DNA of 42,572 bases from a virus (IMGVR_UViG_3300032132_000001:1-42572), one strand, 5' to 3'. Positions 23,312 through 30,779 are shown, counted from the stretch's first letter. Made by a program: numbers and translations. Notes: a model not told the origin generated them from the letters alone.

Positions 23312-23707
23312 CTAGCTATTTATAGCTTCTTCCCACAGATCAAACCTGTCCAGCATCTGCTTAGCTAGGCGTCTATTGTGAGCTATCCACTTTCTTAGGT
23401 TGCTCACTAAATGTTCTATTATGATTTCTTTGCTGCGGGGATCGGCTATCTGCACCTCGATCTCCGCCTCCCCCACCTCTGTCGCATAGGGAGTCCTGAA
23501 GATGATTAGATCTTCCTCGGCGTTCCCTTGCTCATGGAGAGTGATAGAGGTGGTTTGCTCATCGATCTCGTACATCGTAAGGATATGCGCCGGCCCCTGA
23601 AACGCGATACCAGGGAACCGTTGATTCACTTCCTCTACGATCTCACGGATGTACTCCGCTTGCACCCTATGGTTTAGGGATTTCCAATGGTCGGGGTCAT
23701 CGGCCAC
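23312..23707 (-). CDS. hypothetical protein, 131 aa
   Basis: Starts MADDPDHWKSLNHRVQAEY and has an alternating strand/helix pattern: TMYEIDEQTTSITLHEQ, EAEIEVQIADP, and a C-terminal helical SNLRKWIAHNRRLAKQMLDRFD. The start ATG overlaps the upstream TAG. Family not recognised. Confidence 0.6.
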   Translation of the reverse strand: MADDPDHWKSLNHRVQAEYIREIVEEVNQRFPGIAFQGPAHILTMYEIDEQTTSITLHEQGNAEEDLIIFRTPYATEVGEAEIEVQIADPRSKEIIIEHLVSNLRKWIAHNRRLAKQMLDRFDLWEEAINS

Positions 23708-24006
23708 TAGACTTCTCGGACACGCCGAACATGTTCGAAGAAGACGTTGACCTGATCGATGTAGTCGGTGCTCTCTTCGCCCTCTGACGTGATCTCGATC
23801 ACAGTACAGTTGTCGTTCCGCTCTACAACTTGGGAGACCCTGTAAGTGCGACCCTGGTGTTCTAGATGGCCTGCCAATACACCATCCTTATTACCCATCA
23901 CGATCTTGGCGAATTGGGCTAGTAGATTCTCTAGCTCTTCTACTTCTTCCTTCATGCACTCCACAACCTTCAACTTTCGTGGAGTGGCGGTTGCATCATT
24001 CGTCAT
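23707..24006 (-). CDS. hypothetical protein, 99 aa
   Basis: The N-terminal region is helical (VVECMKEEVEELENLLAQFAKIV) and is followed by strands (HQGRTYRVSQVVERNDNCTVIEI). It resembles a small helix-plus-sheet protein, and no motif identifies it. It begins inside the last codons of the tiny membrane-protein gene at 23996. Confidence 0.6.
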   Translation of the reverse strand: MTNDATATPRKLKVVECMKEEVEELENLLAQFAKIVMGNKDGVLAGHLEHQGRTYRVSQVVERNDNCTVIEITSEGEESTDYIDQVNVFFEHVRRVREV

Positions 24007-24133
24007 CGTGCTGTCTCCTTAATTGTTTTCTTCTTTCAACTTCAATGGGGGCACCGATGCCCACTACCACCACTATAAGGAGAAATAGGGCTACCCATAG
24101 GTAGCCCAGAATTTGACTAAGCGTCTCCATCAT
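23996..24133 (-). CDS. tiny single-span membrane protein, 45 aa
   Basis: A frame too short for default gene calling: MMETLSQILGYLWVALFLL, then a hydrophobic IVVVVGIGAP and a highly charged tail VERRKQLRRQHDDE. One transmembrane helix with a positively charged C-terminus suggests N-out/C-in inner-membrane orientation. It starts inside the end of the 24117 gene (overlap 17 bases) and its TGA overlaps the next gene's start. The tight coupling supports its reality. Confidence 0.6.
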   Translation of the reverse strand: MMETLSQILGYLWVALFLLIVVVVGIGAPIEVERRKQLRRQHDDE

Positions 24134-24707
24134 CACCGTCAGCCGGCTGCGGGAAGGACGGAGATGGGACAGCAGCTGCCAGATCGTCCAGGAGGTCGCC
24201 GTCGTCATCGTCGTCATCGTCCCCGTCATCGAAGACAGGAGCAGGTGCCGGCGCTGGCGTGGTGACACCTTGATGACTATACGGGTCTCCCGTTGTCGGG
24301 TGGTAGAGCCAGCACCCGCTTGGGGCACCAGCCATCTGTACCATCGTACGAGCGTATGCCGGTGCCTCTCGGATGACGGCATCGTGTACCGCATCTCGCA
24401 TCGTGGTGTGACGTTGGTCACCACCCCGATTCTGGACTTCCTTGCTCACGTCGTACGCGGTGAACATCTTGTCGGCGTCACGCCATTCGGCGATGACTTC
24501 TTCTACCAGGCTGAGGTTGTCGTTATGAATCATTGTCTCGTTGTGAAATACGGGAGGGGTGATCTTGACTTCACCCTCGTCGAGTTGTCGGTGCAGTTCA
24601 TTCAGTTCGTGCCAAGCTGCATCGATATGGTTCCAAACAACATCTGCATGCTCTGCTGTCAGGGAACTTAGGAGGTTACACATGACGTGTTCAACAGTTT
24701 CTCGCAT
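24117..24707 (-). CDS. hypothetical protein with Pro/Ala and poly-Asp tail, 196 aa
   Basis: Residues 1-140 form a helical domain with FTAYDVSKEVQNRGGD and MRDAVHDAVIREAPAY, resembling a small winged-helix-like arrangement, followed by YARTMVQMAGAPSGCWLYHP. The tail is Pro/Ala repeats (TPAPAPAPVF) then a run of Asp (DDGDDDDDDDGD). The AYDVSKEV and HTTMRDAVHD spacing could be a DNA-binding helix-turn-helix, but this is weak. Highly acidic tails occur in DNA-mimic or single-stranded-DNA-binding-protein-like proteins. Confidence 0.6.
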   Translation of the reverse strand: MRETVEHVMCNLLSSLTAEHADVVWNHIDAAWHELNELHRQLDEGEVKITPPVFHNETMIHNDNLSLVEEVIAEWRDADKMFTAYDVSKEVQNRGGDQRHTTMRDAVHDAVIREAPAYARTMVQMAGAPSGCWLYHPTTGDPYSHQGVTTPAPAPAPVFDDGDDDDDDDGDLLDDLAAAVPSPSFPQPADGDDGDA

Positions 24708-24710
24708 TCG

Positions 24711-25058
24711 TTACTCGTATTCCTCTACCACGGTAAGGGACCCATGTCCATCAATGCTTTGGGCGAATAGGTAGTAAGTTCCTTCGGAGGTAATCATCTT
24801 ATGGACCATGCATTCTCTCCGATCTTCAAACTCACAACCGGCTATTCCTTCGCTAAGTTCTGCGGTACGCTCCGCGATTTTTTCGGGTGTATCCAAGTAC
24901 CCTTCGTCGATCTCTTCTTGGATCCACTCTTTGAGAGCTTGAGCATCAGGAGGGAAGGCCAAGTATTCAGACCTGCGGAGTTCTTCGGTGTCCTCACTAT
25001 AACCAATTGGTTCGAAGCTGAGGATCTCACCATGAGGGACTGCTTCTCGTAGTTTCAT
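24711..25058 (-). CDS. hypothetical acidic protein, 115 aa
   Basis: Starts MKLREAVPHGEILSFEPIGY, with an acidic helical middle and a C-terminal strand pair (ITSEGTYYLFAQSIDGHG, LTVVEEYE). Start and upstream stop overlap at 25058. No domain recognised. Confidence 0.6.
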   Translation of the reverse strand: MKLREAVPHGEILSFEPIGYSEDTEELRRSEYLAFPPDAQALKEWIQEEIDEGYLDTPEKIAERTAELSEGIAGCEFEDRRECMVHKMITSEGTYYLFAQSIDGHGSLTVVEEYE

Positions 25059-25369
25059 TATTCCTCCTCTTCAAACAGGTCCGTCTCATCCTTGAGGTAC
25101 TGAATGTACTCTTCTAGAGTGTAGACTCGGAACACCTCGAAATGAGTAGACTCAGCTTCCTCTACGCGGATATTGAGTTTTTCCACTAAAGCCCTAAGCT
25201 CGTCCCACTCGTCAATCAGAGCTTTTACGATCAGATCAAGATCTGGGTCGAAGAAATGGATCCTATCTGGTGGGTCGATCCACTCGCCTTCCATTGCGTA
25301 GTGGATTTCAGCTGTGGGCCAGGTACGATGTCCTGGCTTCTTTTTTGCTTGTTTAGTTTTCTTGGCCAT
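25058..25369 (-). CDS. hypothetical Lys-start/acidic-end protein, 103 aa
   Basis: ATG 25369 is chosen because it lies two bases after the kinase-HAD stop and is preceded by AAGGGG. The N-terminus is basic (MAKKTKQAKKKPG), the rest acidic with FFDPDLDLIVKALIDEWDEL and a DLFEEEE end. The internal FDPDLD resembles the FDP motif but is not N-terminal. Not recognised. Confidence 0.6.
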   Translation of the reverse strand: MAKKTKQAKKKPGHRTWPTAEIHYAMEGEWIDPPDRIHFFDPDLDLIVKALIDEWDELRALVEKLNIRVEEAESTHFEVFRVYTLEEYIQYLKDETDLFEEEE

Positions 25370-25370
25370 C

Positions 25371-26303
25371 TTACCCCTTGAAGAATTCCTCGGCGTCGAT
25401 GTACTGGAATCCGAGGCGCTTGGCGAAGGTCTTGTCTGTGGTCTGGTCACCTACGTAGATGCACTTACCTGGATTGAGCTTGTGCTTCTCGATCAGGAGT
25501 ACACCGAGACCAGATTGAGGCTTGCGACAGTAGCAGCGAGGCGGGACGTTGTGATCACAGAAGTGGTACTCGATCTGCACCCCAAGCTGGCGGTTGGTCT
25601 CCTCAAAACATGCCACGGCATCCTCACGAGTCAACTGACCCCGTGCCACACCGGACTGATTTGAAACACCAAGCATCAGCCGATCACCGACGAGCTTCTC
25701 GATCACCTTACGACCAGGCAGGAGCTTCACCTCGCTCGGCTTGGTGGGGAACTTGAGCTTCTCGTGGAGCGAGGTGCGAAGCGTCTCATCATAGTCAAAG
25801 ATGACAGCTTCAGTCTTGTACCCTAGGGAGCGACGGACGAACTTGACCTTCTCGATCTTGTCGAACCCCTCACTCTTATCGGGCTTCTCGAATTCCTTCT
25901 TGTACTTGAAGATCACGGCGATGGGGAAGGTGTTAGGACACTTGATTCCCTTCAGATCTTCTGGTGCACAGAAGATGCGCCCGTGCTTCTTGTACATGCG
26001 GTGCAGCGCGTTAATCTGCGCGTCTTCCGCTGAGGTCGCGACCCAGATGCAGCGGATCGGGATGCCCGCTTTCCGGCAGGCGTCGATGAACGGCTTCCGC
26101 ACCTCTGCCGTGGGGAAGAGGTTGTCGAGTACGACGGATTCGCCAGCTTTCAGCGCCCCGTCGAGGTGAGGGAGGAGTCCGACGATCTTGCCGCCGATCT
26201 TATCCCGGTTGAGGTGGACATACCCCTTGTCGATGAGTTCTTGGGAGTGGGAGGTCTTGCCGCTGGCGGGAAGACCGATCACCATCACTGCCTCTTGGGT
26301 CAT
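25371..26303 (-). CDS. polynucleotide kinase/phosphatase-like fusion (P-loop kinase + HAD with Zn loop)
   Basis: 310 residues. The N-terminal kinase has Walker A GLPASGKTS (10-18), then HLNRDK and DNLFPTAEVR, as in T4 Pnk-type and related nucleic-acid 5'-kinases. The C-terminal HAD phosphatase starts FDYDETLRTS, has GVSNQSGVARG and VGDQTTDKTFAKRLG. It also has CDHNVPPRCYCRKP, a C-x-H...C-x-C zinc loop typical of GmhB/HisB phosphatases. The domain order (kinase first) is that of T4 Pnk (301 residues), which heals RNA and DNA ends. The GmhB-type loop is an oddity and could mean another substrate. Start ATG overlaps the upstream TGA. Confidence 0.82.
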   Translation of the reverse strand: MTQEAVMVIGLPASGKTSHSQELIDKGYVHLNRDKIGGKIVGLLPHLDGALKAGESVVLDNLFPTAEVRKPFIDACRKAGIPIRCIWVATSAEDAQINALHRMYKKHGRIFCAPEDLKGIKCPNTFPIAVIFKYKKEFEKPDKSEGFDKIEKVKFVRRSLGYKTEAVIFDYDETLRTSLHEKLKFPTKPSEVKLLPGRKVIEKLVGDRLMLGVSNQSGVARGQLTREDAVACFEETNRQLGVQIEYHFCDHNVPPRCYCRKPQSGLGVLLIEKHKLNPGKCIYVGDQTTDKTFAKRLGFQYIDAEEFFKG

Positions 26304-26665
26304 TCTGTTTCTCCACAGGCAAGGTGCCACACCTTGCCTTTGATGTCTACGGTATCAGATCCTGCTTTCACAGGCTCATCACATCCGGGGCAGTTACCCC
26401 AACAGTCGCAAACCGCTTCGCCCCCACCATATGCTGGAGGGATTTCCCTATGAGGCTTGTCGCAAGTGGTACACCACATGAACGGGCCGTTCCCACAGGA
26501 ACTACAACCTACGTGAGGGCACTTATTTTCTCGCATCTCAGCGAACCAGGATTGCGGCAGCTCACAGCTGGAACATTCCCTTTCTCGGTCGTTATCGTTG
26601 TTCCCACAGTTAGTGCTATCACATTCTGCAAACGATTGACCACAGCTCTGGCACCCTTTAGTCAT
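26300..26665 (-). CDS. multi-knuckle zinc-binding protein, 121 aa
   Basis: At least six cysteine pairs: CQSCG, CDSTNC, CSSCELP, CSSCG, CTTCDKPH and CPGC, plus CDCWGNC. They form several consecutive zinc knuckles, with a C-terminal LIM/treble-clef-like KVWHLACGE. Probably a protein- or nucleic-acid-binding scaffold. The start overlaps the upstream gene's stop (ATGA). No catalytic motif. Confidence 0.7.
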   Translation of the reverse strand: MTKGCQSCGQSFAECDSTNCGNNDNDRERECSSCELPQSWFAEMRENKCPHVGCSSCGNGPFMWCTTCDKPHREIPPAYGGGEAVCDCWGNCPGCDEPVKAGSDTVDIKGKVWHLACGETE

Positions 26666-27654
26666 TTGCTTGCTGCTTCCTGTTCTTCCATCTTCCTGTT
26701 ATGAGTTTCCATCGCTTTTAGGCCGTCTTCGGTGGGTACGACCTCGCCGCTGAAGTTATCCACCATCCAGTCAATCATCCGATGGAAAAGCTCTTCCCCG
26801 CCTTCCCCGATAGGCAACTTCACAGTCGCCTTCACCATATTCCTTCTCGGCTTCACCATCCGGCGGTTCGTTTCCTCTTTGCCCCAAACGGTGAATAGAA
26901 GTTTAGACTGCCTGGTGATGCGGATGTGGTCCTTCCCGCTCTGGGCGATTTGGAACGTTCTTTCTGGGGTGCCGTATCTAGAGATCTGCTCAGAGATTTT
27001 CACCAGAGACTCTGCTCTCTCATCGAAGCCTAGCTCTTTCTTCTGGTCATCCACCTTTAACGTTACGCCCGCTCTACGCTGTTCTATCCACCACTTCTTG
27101 AAATCCTTGCGGATCTGGACAACAGCCTGCACTACCTTGGCCTTCTTGGGTGCGATCTTCTGTTCACCGGAAATCTGCTTGAAATCCTTCTTATGCCATT
27201 CTTTGCGCCAGAAGTCAATCGTATCTTCCAGAGTCCAGTCGTCGTCTACAGCATGATGGAGGCTGAGATCCCATTCAAGGGTGTTGTGGCCCTTCCAGTG
27301 TCGGCTGATTTCGAAGCACAGACCTCTACCTACATCGATGAATCCGTAGATTTCCTTGGACTGCATCTTCTTGTGCCAGGTTTCCTCTAACACCTGCGAT
27401 AGATTCTTCCCTGTCTTGGAATGGATGTGGTGAGCGTTACGCTCTAGGAACTTCGGCCTAGCAGACATCAAACCCATAAAGAATTGCGGGTCGAAGGTGA
27501 GTCGCTTCCACACGCCAGGATTCCTGGCGAAGAACATGAAGTGGTCTGCTAGCGCAATGGGGTCGAACTCAGGGTCGGCGATGACTTCATCTAGGTCACC
27601 GCTATCTGCGGCTTTCTCTCGCCTTTTGTCTATATCAGGATCGATTTGGGACAT
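26662..27654 (-). CDS. SDPxFDP-family protein, longest member, 330 aa
   Basis: The motif appears at residues 21-31 as DEVIADPEFDPIAL, after a 20-residue charged leader. The body is helical with a FFARNPGVW segment, MGLMSARPKFLERNAHHIH and a Trp/Lys-rich region. It ends HNRKMEEQEAASK. It lacks the zinc finger of the members at 4203 and 13506. A segment around 215-275 (GTPERTFQIAQSGKDHIRITRQSKLLF) is beta-rich. The motif's recurrence at the N-terminus of otherwise unlike proteins suggests a common signal or docking element. Confidence 0.7.
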   Translation of the reverse strand: MSQIDPDIDKRREKAADSGDLDEVIADPEFDPIALADHFMFFARNPGVWKRLTFDPQFFMGLMSARPKFLERNAHHIHSKTGKNLSQVLEETWHKKMQSKEIYGFIDVGRGLCFEISRHWKGHNTLEWDLSLHHAVDDDWTLEDTIDFWRKEWHKKDFKQISGEQKIAPKKAKVVQAVVQIRKDFKKWWIEQRRAGVTLKVDDQKKELGFDERAESLVKISEQISRYGTPERTFQIAQSGKDHIRITRQSKLLFTVWGKEETNRRMVKPRRNMVKATVKLPIGEGGEELFHRMIDWMVDNFSGEVVPTEDGLKAMETHNRKMEEQEAASK

Positions 27655-27979
27655 TTCTTTCCAGTATCCATTCGGAGAGGACAGCTGCGAGGAGCTGGTT
27701 TACCTCTTCGAGATGTTTCAATTGTTTTCTATAGGTCCGCTGATTGGTCTCACCTTGGCTCCAGCCAGAGACGTAGAAGCGATCATTAGACCACCAGAAC
27801 TTGCCCGCCATCCCGTACCGCCCACCGAATCGGAACTCCCTGGGGGCGCCATGGTAGTCTTGGCAGAAAGCATGGGTGAACTGATCCTGATCGACCTGAC
27901 GAGGGGAGGCATCGCAGTGGTCAATCAAGATATCGTAGATCTTGCGGGCGACGTGCTCGGGGAGGTGCCGCTTTTCCAT
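27635..27979 (-). CDS. hypothetical protein, 114 aa
   Basis: A compact protein with HLPEHVARKIYDILIDH, a REFRFGGRYGMAGKFWW stretch and a helical C-terminus (TYRKQLKHLEEVNQLLAAVLSEW). The RFGGRYGMAGKF portion suggests a beta-hairpin. It overlaps the FDP gene by 20 bases. No family recognised. Confidence 0.65.
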   Translation of the reverse strand: MEKRHLPEHVARKIYDILIDHCDASPRQVDQDQFTHAFCQDYHGAPREFRFGGRYGMAGKFWWSNDRFYVSGWSQGETNQRTYRKQLKHLEEVNQLLAAVLSEWILERNVPNRS

Positions 27980-28272
27980 TATCGGAGCTTCTTGAGTGCC
28001 CGGCCGATTGCGATGGTGCGACCCAGCCGCTTGCAGAAGTTGTCCTTCTTGGAGCAGGCAGCGACCCCAACGGCCAGCGGCTCTTCTCCATCGACTCTAG
28101 ACTTGATTGATGGATAGATCTTGGCGACCGTCAGCTTGGAGCTGCGTTCCACCATTCGCCTGGAGACTAGCCCCTCAGTCGCGGCACGATCACGCTTGGC
28201 GTCATCTTCCATGTCCACGTAGAAAATGTGAGCCCAACGAGACTCACTACCATCTTGTGTCAGTTCGATCAT
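27979..28272 (-). CDS. hypothetical basic protein, 97 aa
   Basis: Begins MIELTQDGSESRWAHIFYVD. It has an ATEGLVSRRMVER helix and a basic C-terminus NFCKRLGRTIAIGRALKKLR. ATG 28272 lies inside the end of the lipoprotein gene (26-base overlap). Family unknown; nucleic-acid binding is plausible from its charge. Confidence 0.6.
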   Translation of the reverse strand: MIELTQDGSESRWAHIFYVDMEDDAKRDRAATEGLVSRRMVERSSKLTVAKIYPSIKSRVDGEEPLAVGVAACSKKDNFCKRLGRTIAIGRALKKLR

Positions 28273-28405
28273 CGAAGAAACCTCTTTCTGGTGTAGCTTT
28301 CTTTTTCTCTTTCCAGGGATAAACTGTCACACCCTGGACTTGTACGTCGTACCCCTTGCACCCGCAAAGGAGCAAGAGGATGAGGAGAGCTGCCTTCTTT
28401 AGCAC
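28247..28405 (-). CDS. small predicted lipoprotein, 52 aa
   Basis: A frame too short for default calling begins with GTG 28405, overlapping the stop of the 28399 gene. Product: basic start LKKAALLILLLL, then lipobox-like LCGC (Cys16), followed by KGYDVQVQGVTVYP and a charged tail. GGCGGA lies upstream. It would be lipidated on Cys16 and anchored in the envelope. Size and lipobox recall Rz1-type spanin lipoproteins, but there is no adjacent Rz-like gene or Pro-rich body, so that role is not claimed. Confidence 0.6.
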   Translation of the reverse strand: MLKKAALLILLLLCGCKGYDVQVQGVTVYPWKEKKKATPERGFFDDRTDTRW

Positions 28406-28692
28406 AGGTATCCGCCAACGTTGTATGCGAAGATCTCAACTACGTTGAGGATGGGGTCCTTGTAGTCCTCGCACATCACCCCATCGCTCGCATCCCAACC
28501 CAGGCAGTCCACGAAACAGATCTTGGGGTGGCGTACGTGACTGCCCAACCTGGACTTGTAATCCTCGTACAGCTCTTGGACGTCTTTCTCGTTGATCGGG
28601 ATGAGGGTCCAGACCACCGGGATTTCAGTATCCCCGTTGTGGGGATTCTTCTCTTGTGAGAGCTTGATTAGGTAGTCGTCGTCTAGTTTCAT
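28399..28692 (-). CDS. hypothetical protein, 97 aa
   Basis: ATG 28692 overlaps the upstream TGA (ATGA). Sequence features are VVWTLIPINEKDVQELYEDYKSRLG, then ICFVDCLGWDASDGVMCEDY and a hydrophobic end. Mixed alpha/beta; no known domain. Confidence 0.6.
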   Translation of the reverse strand: MKLDDDYLIKLSQEKNPHNGDTEIPVVWTLIPINEKDVQELYEDYKSRLGSHVRHPKICFVDCLGWDASDGVMCEDYKDPILNVVEIFAYNVGGYLC

Positions 28693-28925
28693 ATCCACAC
28701 CATATCGCTGGTAAAAGTAGCCCACTCGATCTTACCGTGCGGGTCGATACCCTCGATGCAGAGCTGACCACTTGCTAGTTCCCAGCGGACTCCACTATTA
28801 GTCTGGCCGAAAGTCCAGTCACCTGCCGATTTCGGCTCACGAGCGGATCCATCGCAGATCCAGAAAGCGCCATCGTCGGCACCACACTCGATCTTGGCTT
28901 CGTTTAGGGCTTCTGCGAAAGTCAT
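28689..28925 (-). CDS. hypothetical protein, 78 aa
   Basis: Starts MTFAEALNEAKIECGADD. The rest has several strands (WTFGQTNSGVRWELASGQLCIEG). ATG 28925 overlaps the preceding stop. A small beta-rich protein of unknown function. Confidence 0.6.
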   Translation of the reverse strand: MTFAEALNEAKIECGADDGAFWICDGSAREPKSAGDWTFGQTNSGVRWELASGQLCIEGIDPHGKIEWATFTSDMVWI

Positions 28926-29311
28926 TCTGCCCATCCATCTACGGTAAGAATCGGACCGGCGGTGAGCCTTGGGTGATATCCACCGCGATCAGCTCCGTCT
29001 GGGTCCGCTTCCAAATGGCCGATGTCGTCGGGGTCGATACCCATCCAGCGAAATTGCTGCTCTCCGAGGTCCACTTTGGTCAGGATGGTTCCACCGAACC
29101 ACAAATTAGCCTGGAGCCCGACGATCCTTCCTTTTTCGATAGTCGGCACGATGCCCAGGCGGTTGAGTTTGCCGGCCATCGTATCTTCTGCAGGCTGCCA
29201 TAGTTCAGTAACACTCAGAGACTTGACAGGGAAAGCCTTATCGATCGCGTCCTCTAGATTAGAGGGCCTAAGGTGGTGCTCATTTTCAATCCGCACTTGG
29301 AATCGTTGCAT
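28922..29311 (-). CDS. hypothetical protein, 129 aa
   Basis: Begins MQRFQVRIENEHHLRPSNLEDAIDK, an edge strand and helix, followed by VTELWQPAEDT and VDLGEQQFRWMGIDPDD. The C-terminal part is Gly/Asp/Pro-rich with a YHPRLTAGPIL stretch. It is immediately downstream of the PARP gene with a one-base gap and may be co-expressed with it. Not recognised. Confidence 0.6.
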   Translation of the reverse strand: MQRFQVRIENEHHLRPSNLEDAIDKAFPVKSLSVTELWQPAEDTMAGKLNRLGIVPTIEKGRIVGLQANLWFGGTILTKVDLGEQQFRWMGIDPDDIGHLEADPDGADRGGYHPRLTAGPILTVDGWAE

Positions 29312-29312
29312 C

Positions 29313-30599
29313 TTAGTTCCCGAACTGGATCAGGTACATCGGGTTGATCTGCCCCGTCCTGTACACGATCATCTCATTGTTCATGACACCGCTCTTATTC
29401 GCCTTCGCGAACGTTGAGTCGTACCCCGCTTTGGGGAGGCGCTCGCTGTAGCTCTTCGGGACGTAGTGCTTGCCCATGGCGACCTCGTTGAGGAACATAA
29501 AGCAGCTGCTATCTTTTGCTCCACCCCAATAGCCGTAGGCATAGTTCAGCGACTTGGTGGACTGGTCGCTGAAGTAGACGCCGTTGCCAAACATCCGGCC
29601 CGTGCAGTGGGCAGCGTTGCTGGGTGGGATGTAGAACCCGCTCTTGAGGATGGAGAGGAGGTTGGCCGCTCGGGTTCCGTGCCAGAGCCGCATGATCTTG
29701 CCAACCTTACGACCGTCAGCCTCGAAAGCTTCAGCCATTGCAGTGATGCTCACCGCGTAGACCTTCTTGATCTTGAGGTGGGCGCAGGCATGGCGTCCTT
29801 GGAGCGTGGACTTGTACAGCTTCTCCAGTGGTCCAACCACCTTCTTGTCTGCGACGAGATGGAGCGAGACGTCGAACACCTTCGGAGCCGACCTCTTGGC
29901 CTTCTTGTCTTGCTTCTTACGCGCATCAGCTACCTGGTCCAGAGCCGTAGCAAGGGAGTCCAGGAGGTCGTTCTGCTGACGCATATGCTCCAGCGTGCCC
30001 ATGTCACGCCGTGGGCTGAACTTCTTCATCCCGATATCGGTTGGGATGATGCGCATGTAGTCGCCGCACAGGGTCAGGTACGGCTTACTGGTGATAGTAT
30101 CCTTGGCGACGTAGCCCGAAATCTTGCCAAGCAAAACTCGCGCCTCATCCAGCCCGTCTTGGGTGATGACACCCAGCGGGGTGGAGAACACACCAGTTAC
30201 CGCATCGTACGTGATGTTGGCGTTGCTGGTGATATTGTGGATGTTGACTTTGGACAGGTATCGGACCAGATCATTCGTCTCCTTGCAGGACGTATCGATC
30301 TGATCTACTGCCAGCTGGGTGAGATTACCGACTGGCTTCGCTCCCGCCTTGTCTCCACCCTTCGTACCCGACACCGTTCGTTGGTGAGTGTACCCTTTCT
30401 TCAGCTTGGACTTGAGGAGCTTGTCCAGCTTCCCCTCACCGGCACCAGAGTGAGTCTTGCTTTGGCCGTTGGCTCCAACACGACCCCACTCTACATAGAG
30501 ATCATCGTTCTCGTAGAGTGTTCCATGCCAGAATTTGTTGGAGTTCTTCTCGATGTTATCGACGTAGATTAGTCTCTCTTCACGCAGTACTTTGCTCAT
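29313..30599 (-). CDS. WGR-domain poly(ADP-ribose) polymerase, PARP1-like
   Basis: 428 residues. N-terminal WGR domain (FWHGTLYENDDLYVEWGRVG, about 18-37, then TGYTH-like end), a helical regulatory-type region (about 95-220), then the ART catalytic domain. The catalytic triad is H-Y-E as in PARP1: HGTR His307, FGNGVYFSD Tyr342, MNNEMIVY Glu409; SKSLNYA matches the conserved SKSANY segment. Such enzymes transfer ADP-ribose from NAD+ to proteins, and WGR domains bind DNA ends. The intact triad predicts chain-forming ability. A host-takeover or DNA-damage role is inference. The start is ATG 30599 after AAGGGA; an in-frame GTG is two codons earlier. Confidence 0.9.
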   Translation of the reverse strand: MSKVLREERLIYVDNIEKNSNKFWHGTLYENDDLYVEWGRVGANGQSKTHSGAGEGKLDKLLKSKLKKGYTHQRTVSGTKGGDKAGAKPVGNLTQLAVDQIDTSCKETNDLVRYLSKVNIHNITSNANITYDAVTGVFSTPLGVITQDGLDEARVLLGKISGYVAKDTITSKPYLTLCGDYMRIIPTDIGMKKFSPRRDMGTLEHMRQQNDLLDSLATALDQVADARKKQDKKAKRSAPKVFDVSLHLVADKKVVGPLEKLYKSTLQGRHACAHLKIKKVYAVSITAMAEAFEADGRKVGKIMRLWHGTRAANLLSILKSGFYIPPSNAAHCTGRMFGNGVYFSDQSTKSLNYAYGYWGGAKDSSCFMFLNEVAMGKHYVPKSYSERLPKAGYDSTFAKANKSGVMNNEMIVYRTGQINPMYLIQFGN

Positions 30600-30632
30600 T
30601 GTCACCAGTTCCCTTATGCGGTTATTTCGCGA

Positions 30633-30647
30633 CGGGCGTGGAGCCCG
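30633..30647 (+). terminator. possible plus-strand hairpin terminator in the PARP leader
   Basis: CGGGC and GCCCG pair around a 5-base loop and are followed on the plus strand by GGTTTTTG. It faces against gene direction, so it could limit antisense transcription or act as an RNA hairpin in the leader between tRNA-Leu and the PARP gene. Five base pairs make it weak. Confidence 0.35.
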
Positions 30648-30684
30648 GTTTTTGAATACGAGCCAGCTGCAATTATTAGCAGAA

Positions 30685-30769
30685 TGGTGAGGGTGGGGGG
30701 ACTCGAACCCCCAATCCTTTCGGCAAGGGATTTTAAATCCCCCGTGTATACCAATTCCACCACACCCCC
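30685..30769 (-). tRNA. tRNA-Leu (anticodon UAA)
   Basis: An 85-base cloverleaf with 7-bp acceptor stem (GGGGGTG/CACCCTC, one G-U), T arm GGGGG-TTCGAGT-CCCCC and a long variable arm, as expected for a class II leucine tRNA. The anticodon stem GGGGA/TCCCT closes TTTAAAA, giving UAA, which reads UUA/UUG. The CCA end is encoded. It lies between the 30780 gene and the PARP gene. Confidence 0.95.
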
Positions 30770-30779
30770 AGATTATAGA

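Noticed and set aside
28247-28405. Lipoprotein as an Rz1-like spanin
   Set aside because: No overlapping Rz-like gene, no holin or endolysin nearby, and no proline-rich body.
29466-30572. Plus-strand frame of 368 codons opposite the PARP gene
   Set aside because: The minus strand encodes an unmistakable PARP with conserved catalytic residues; the plus frame is a mirror effect.
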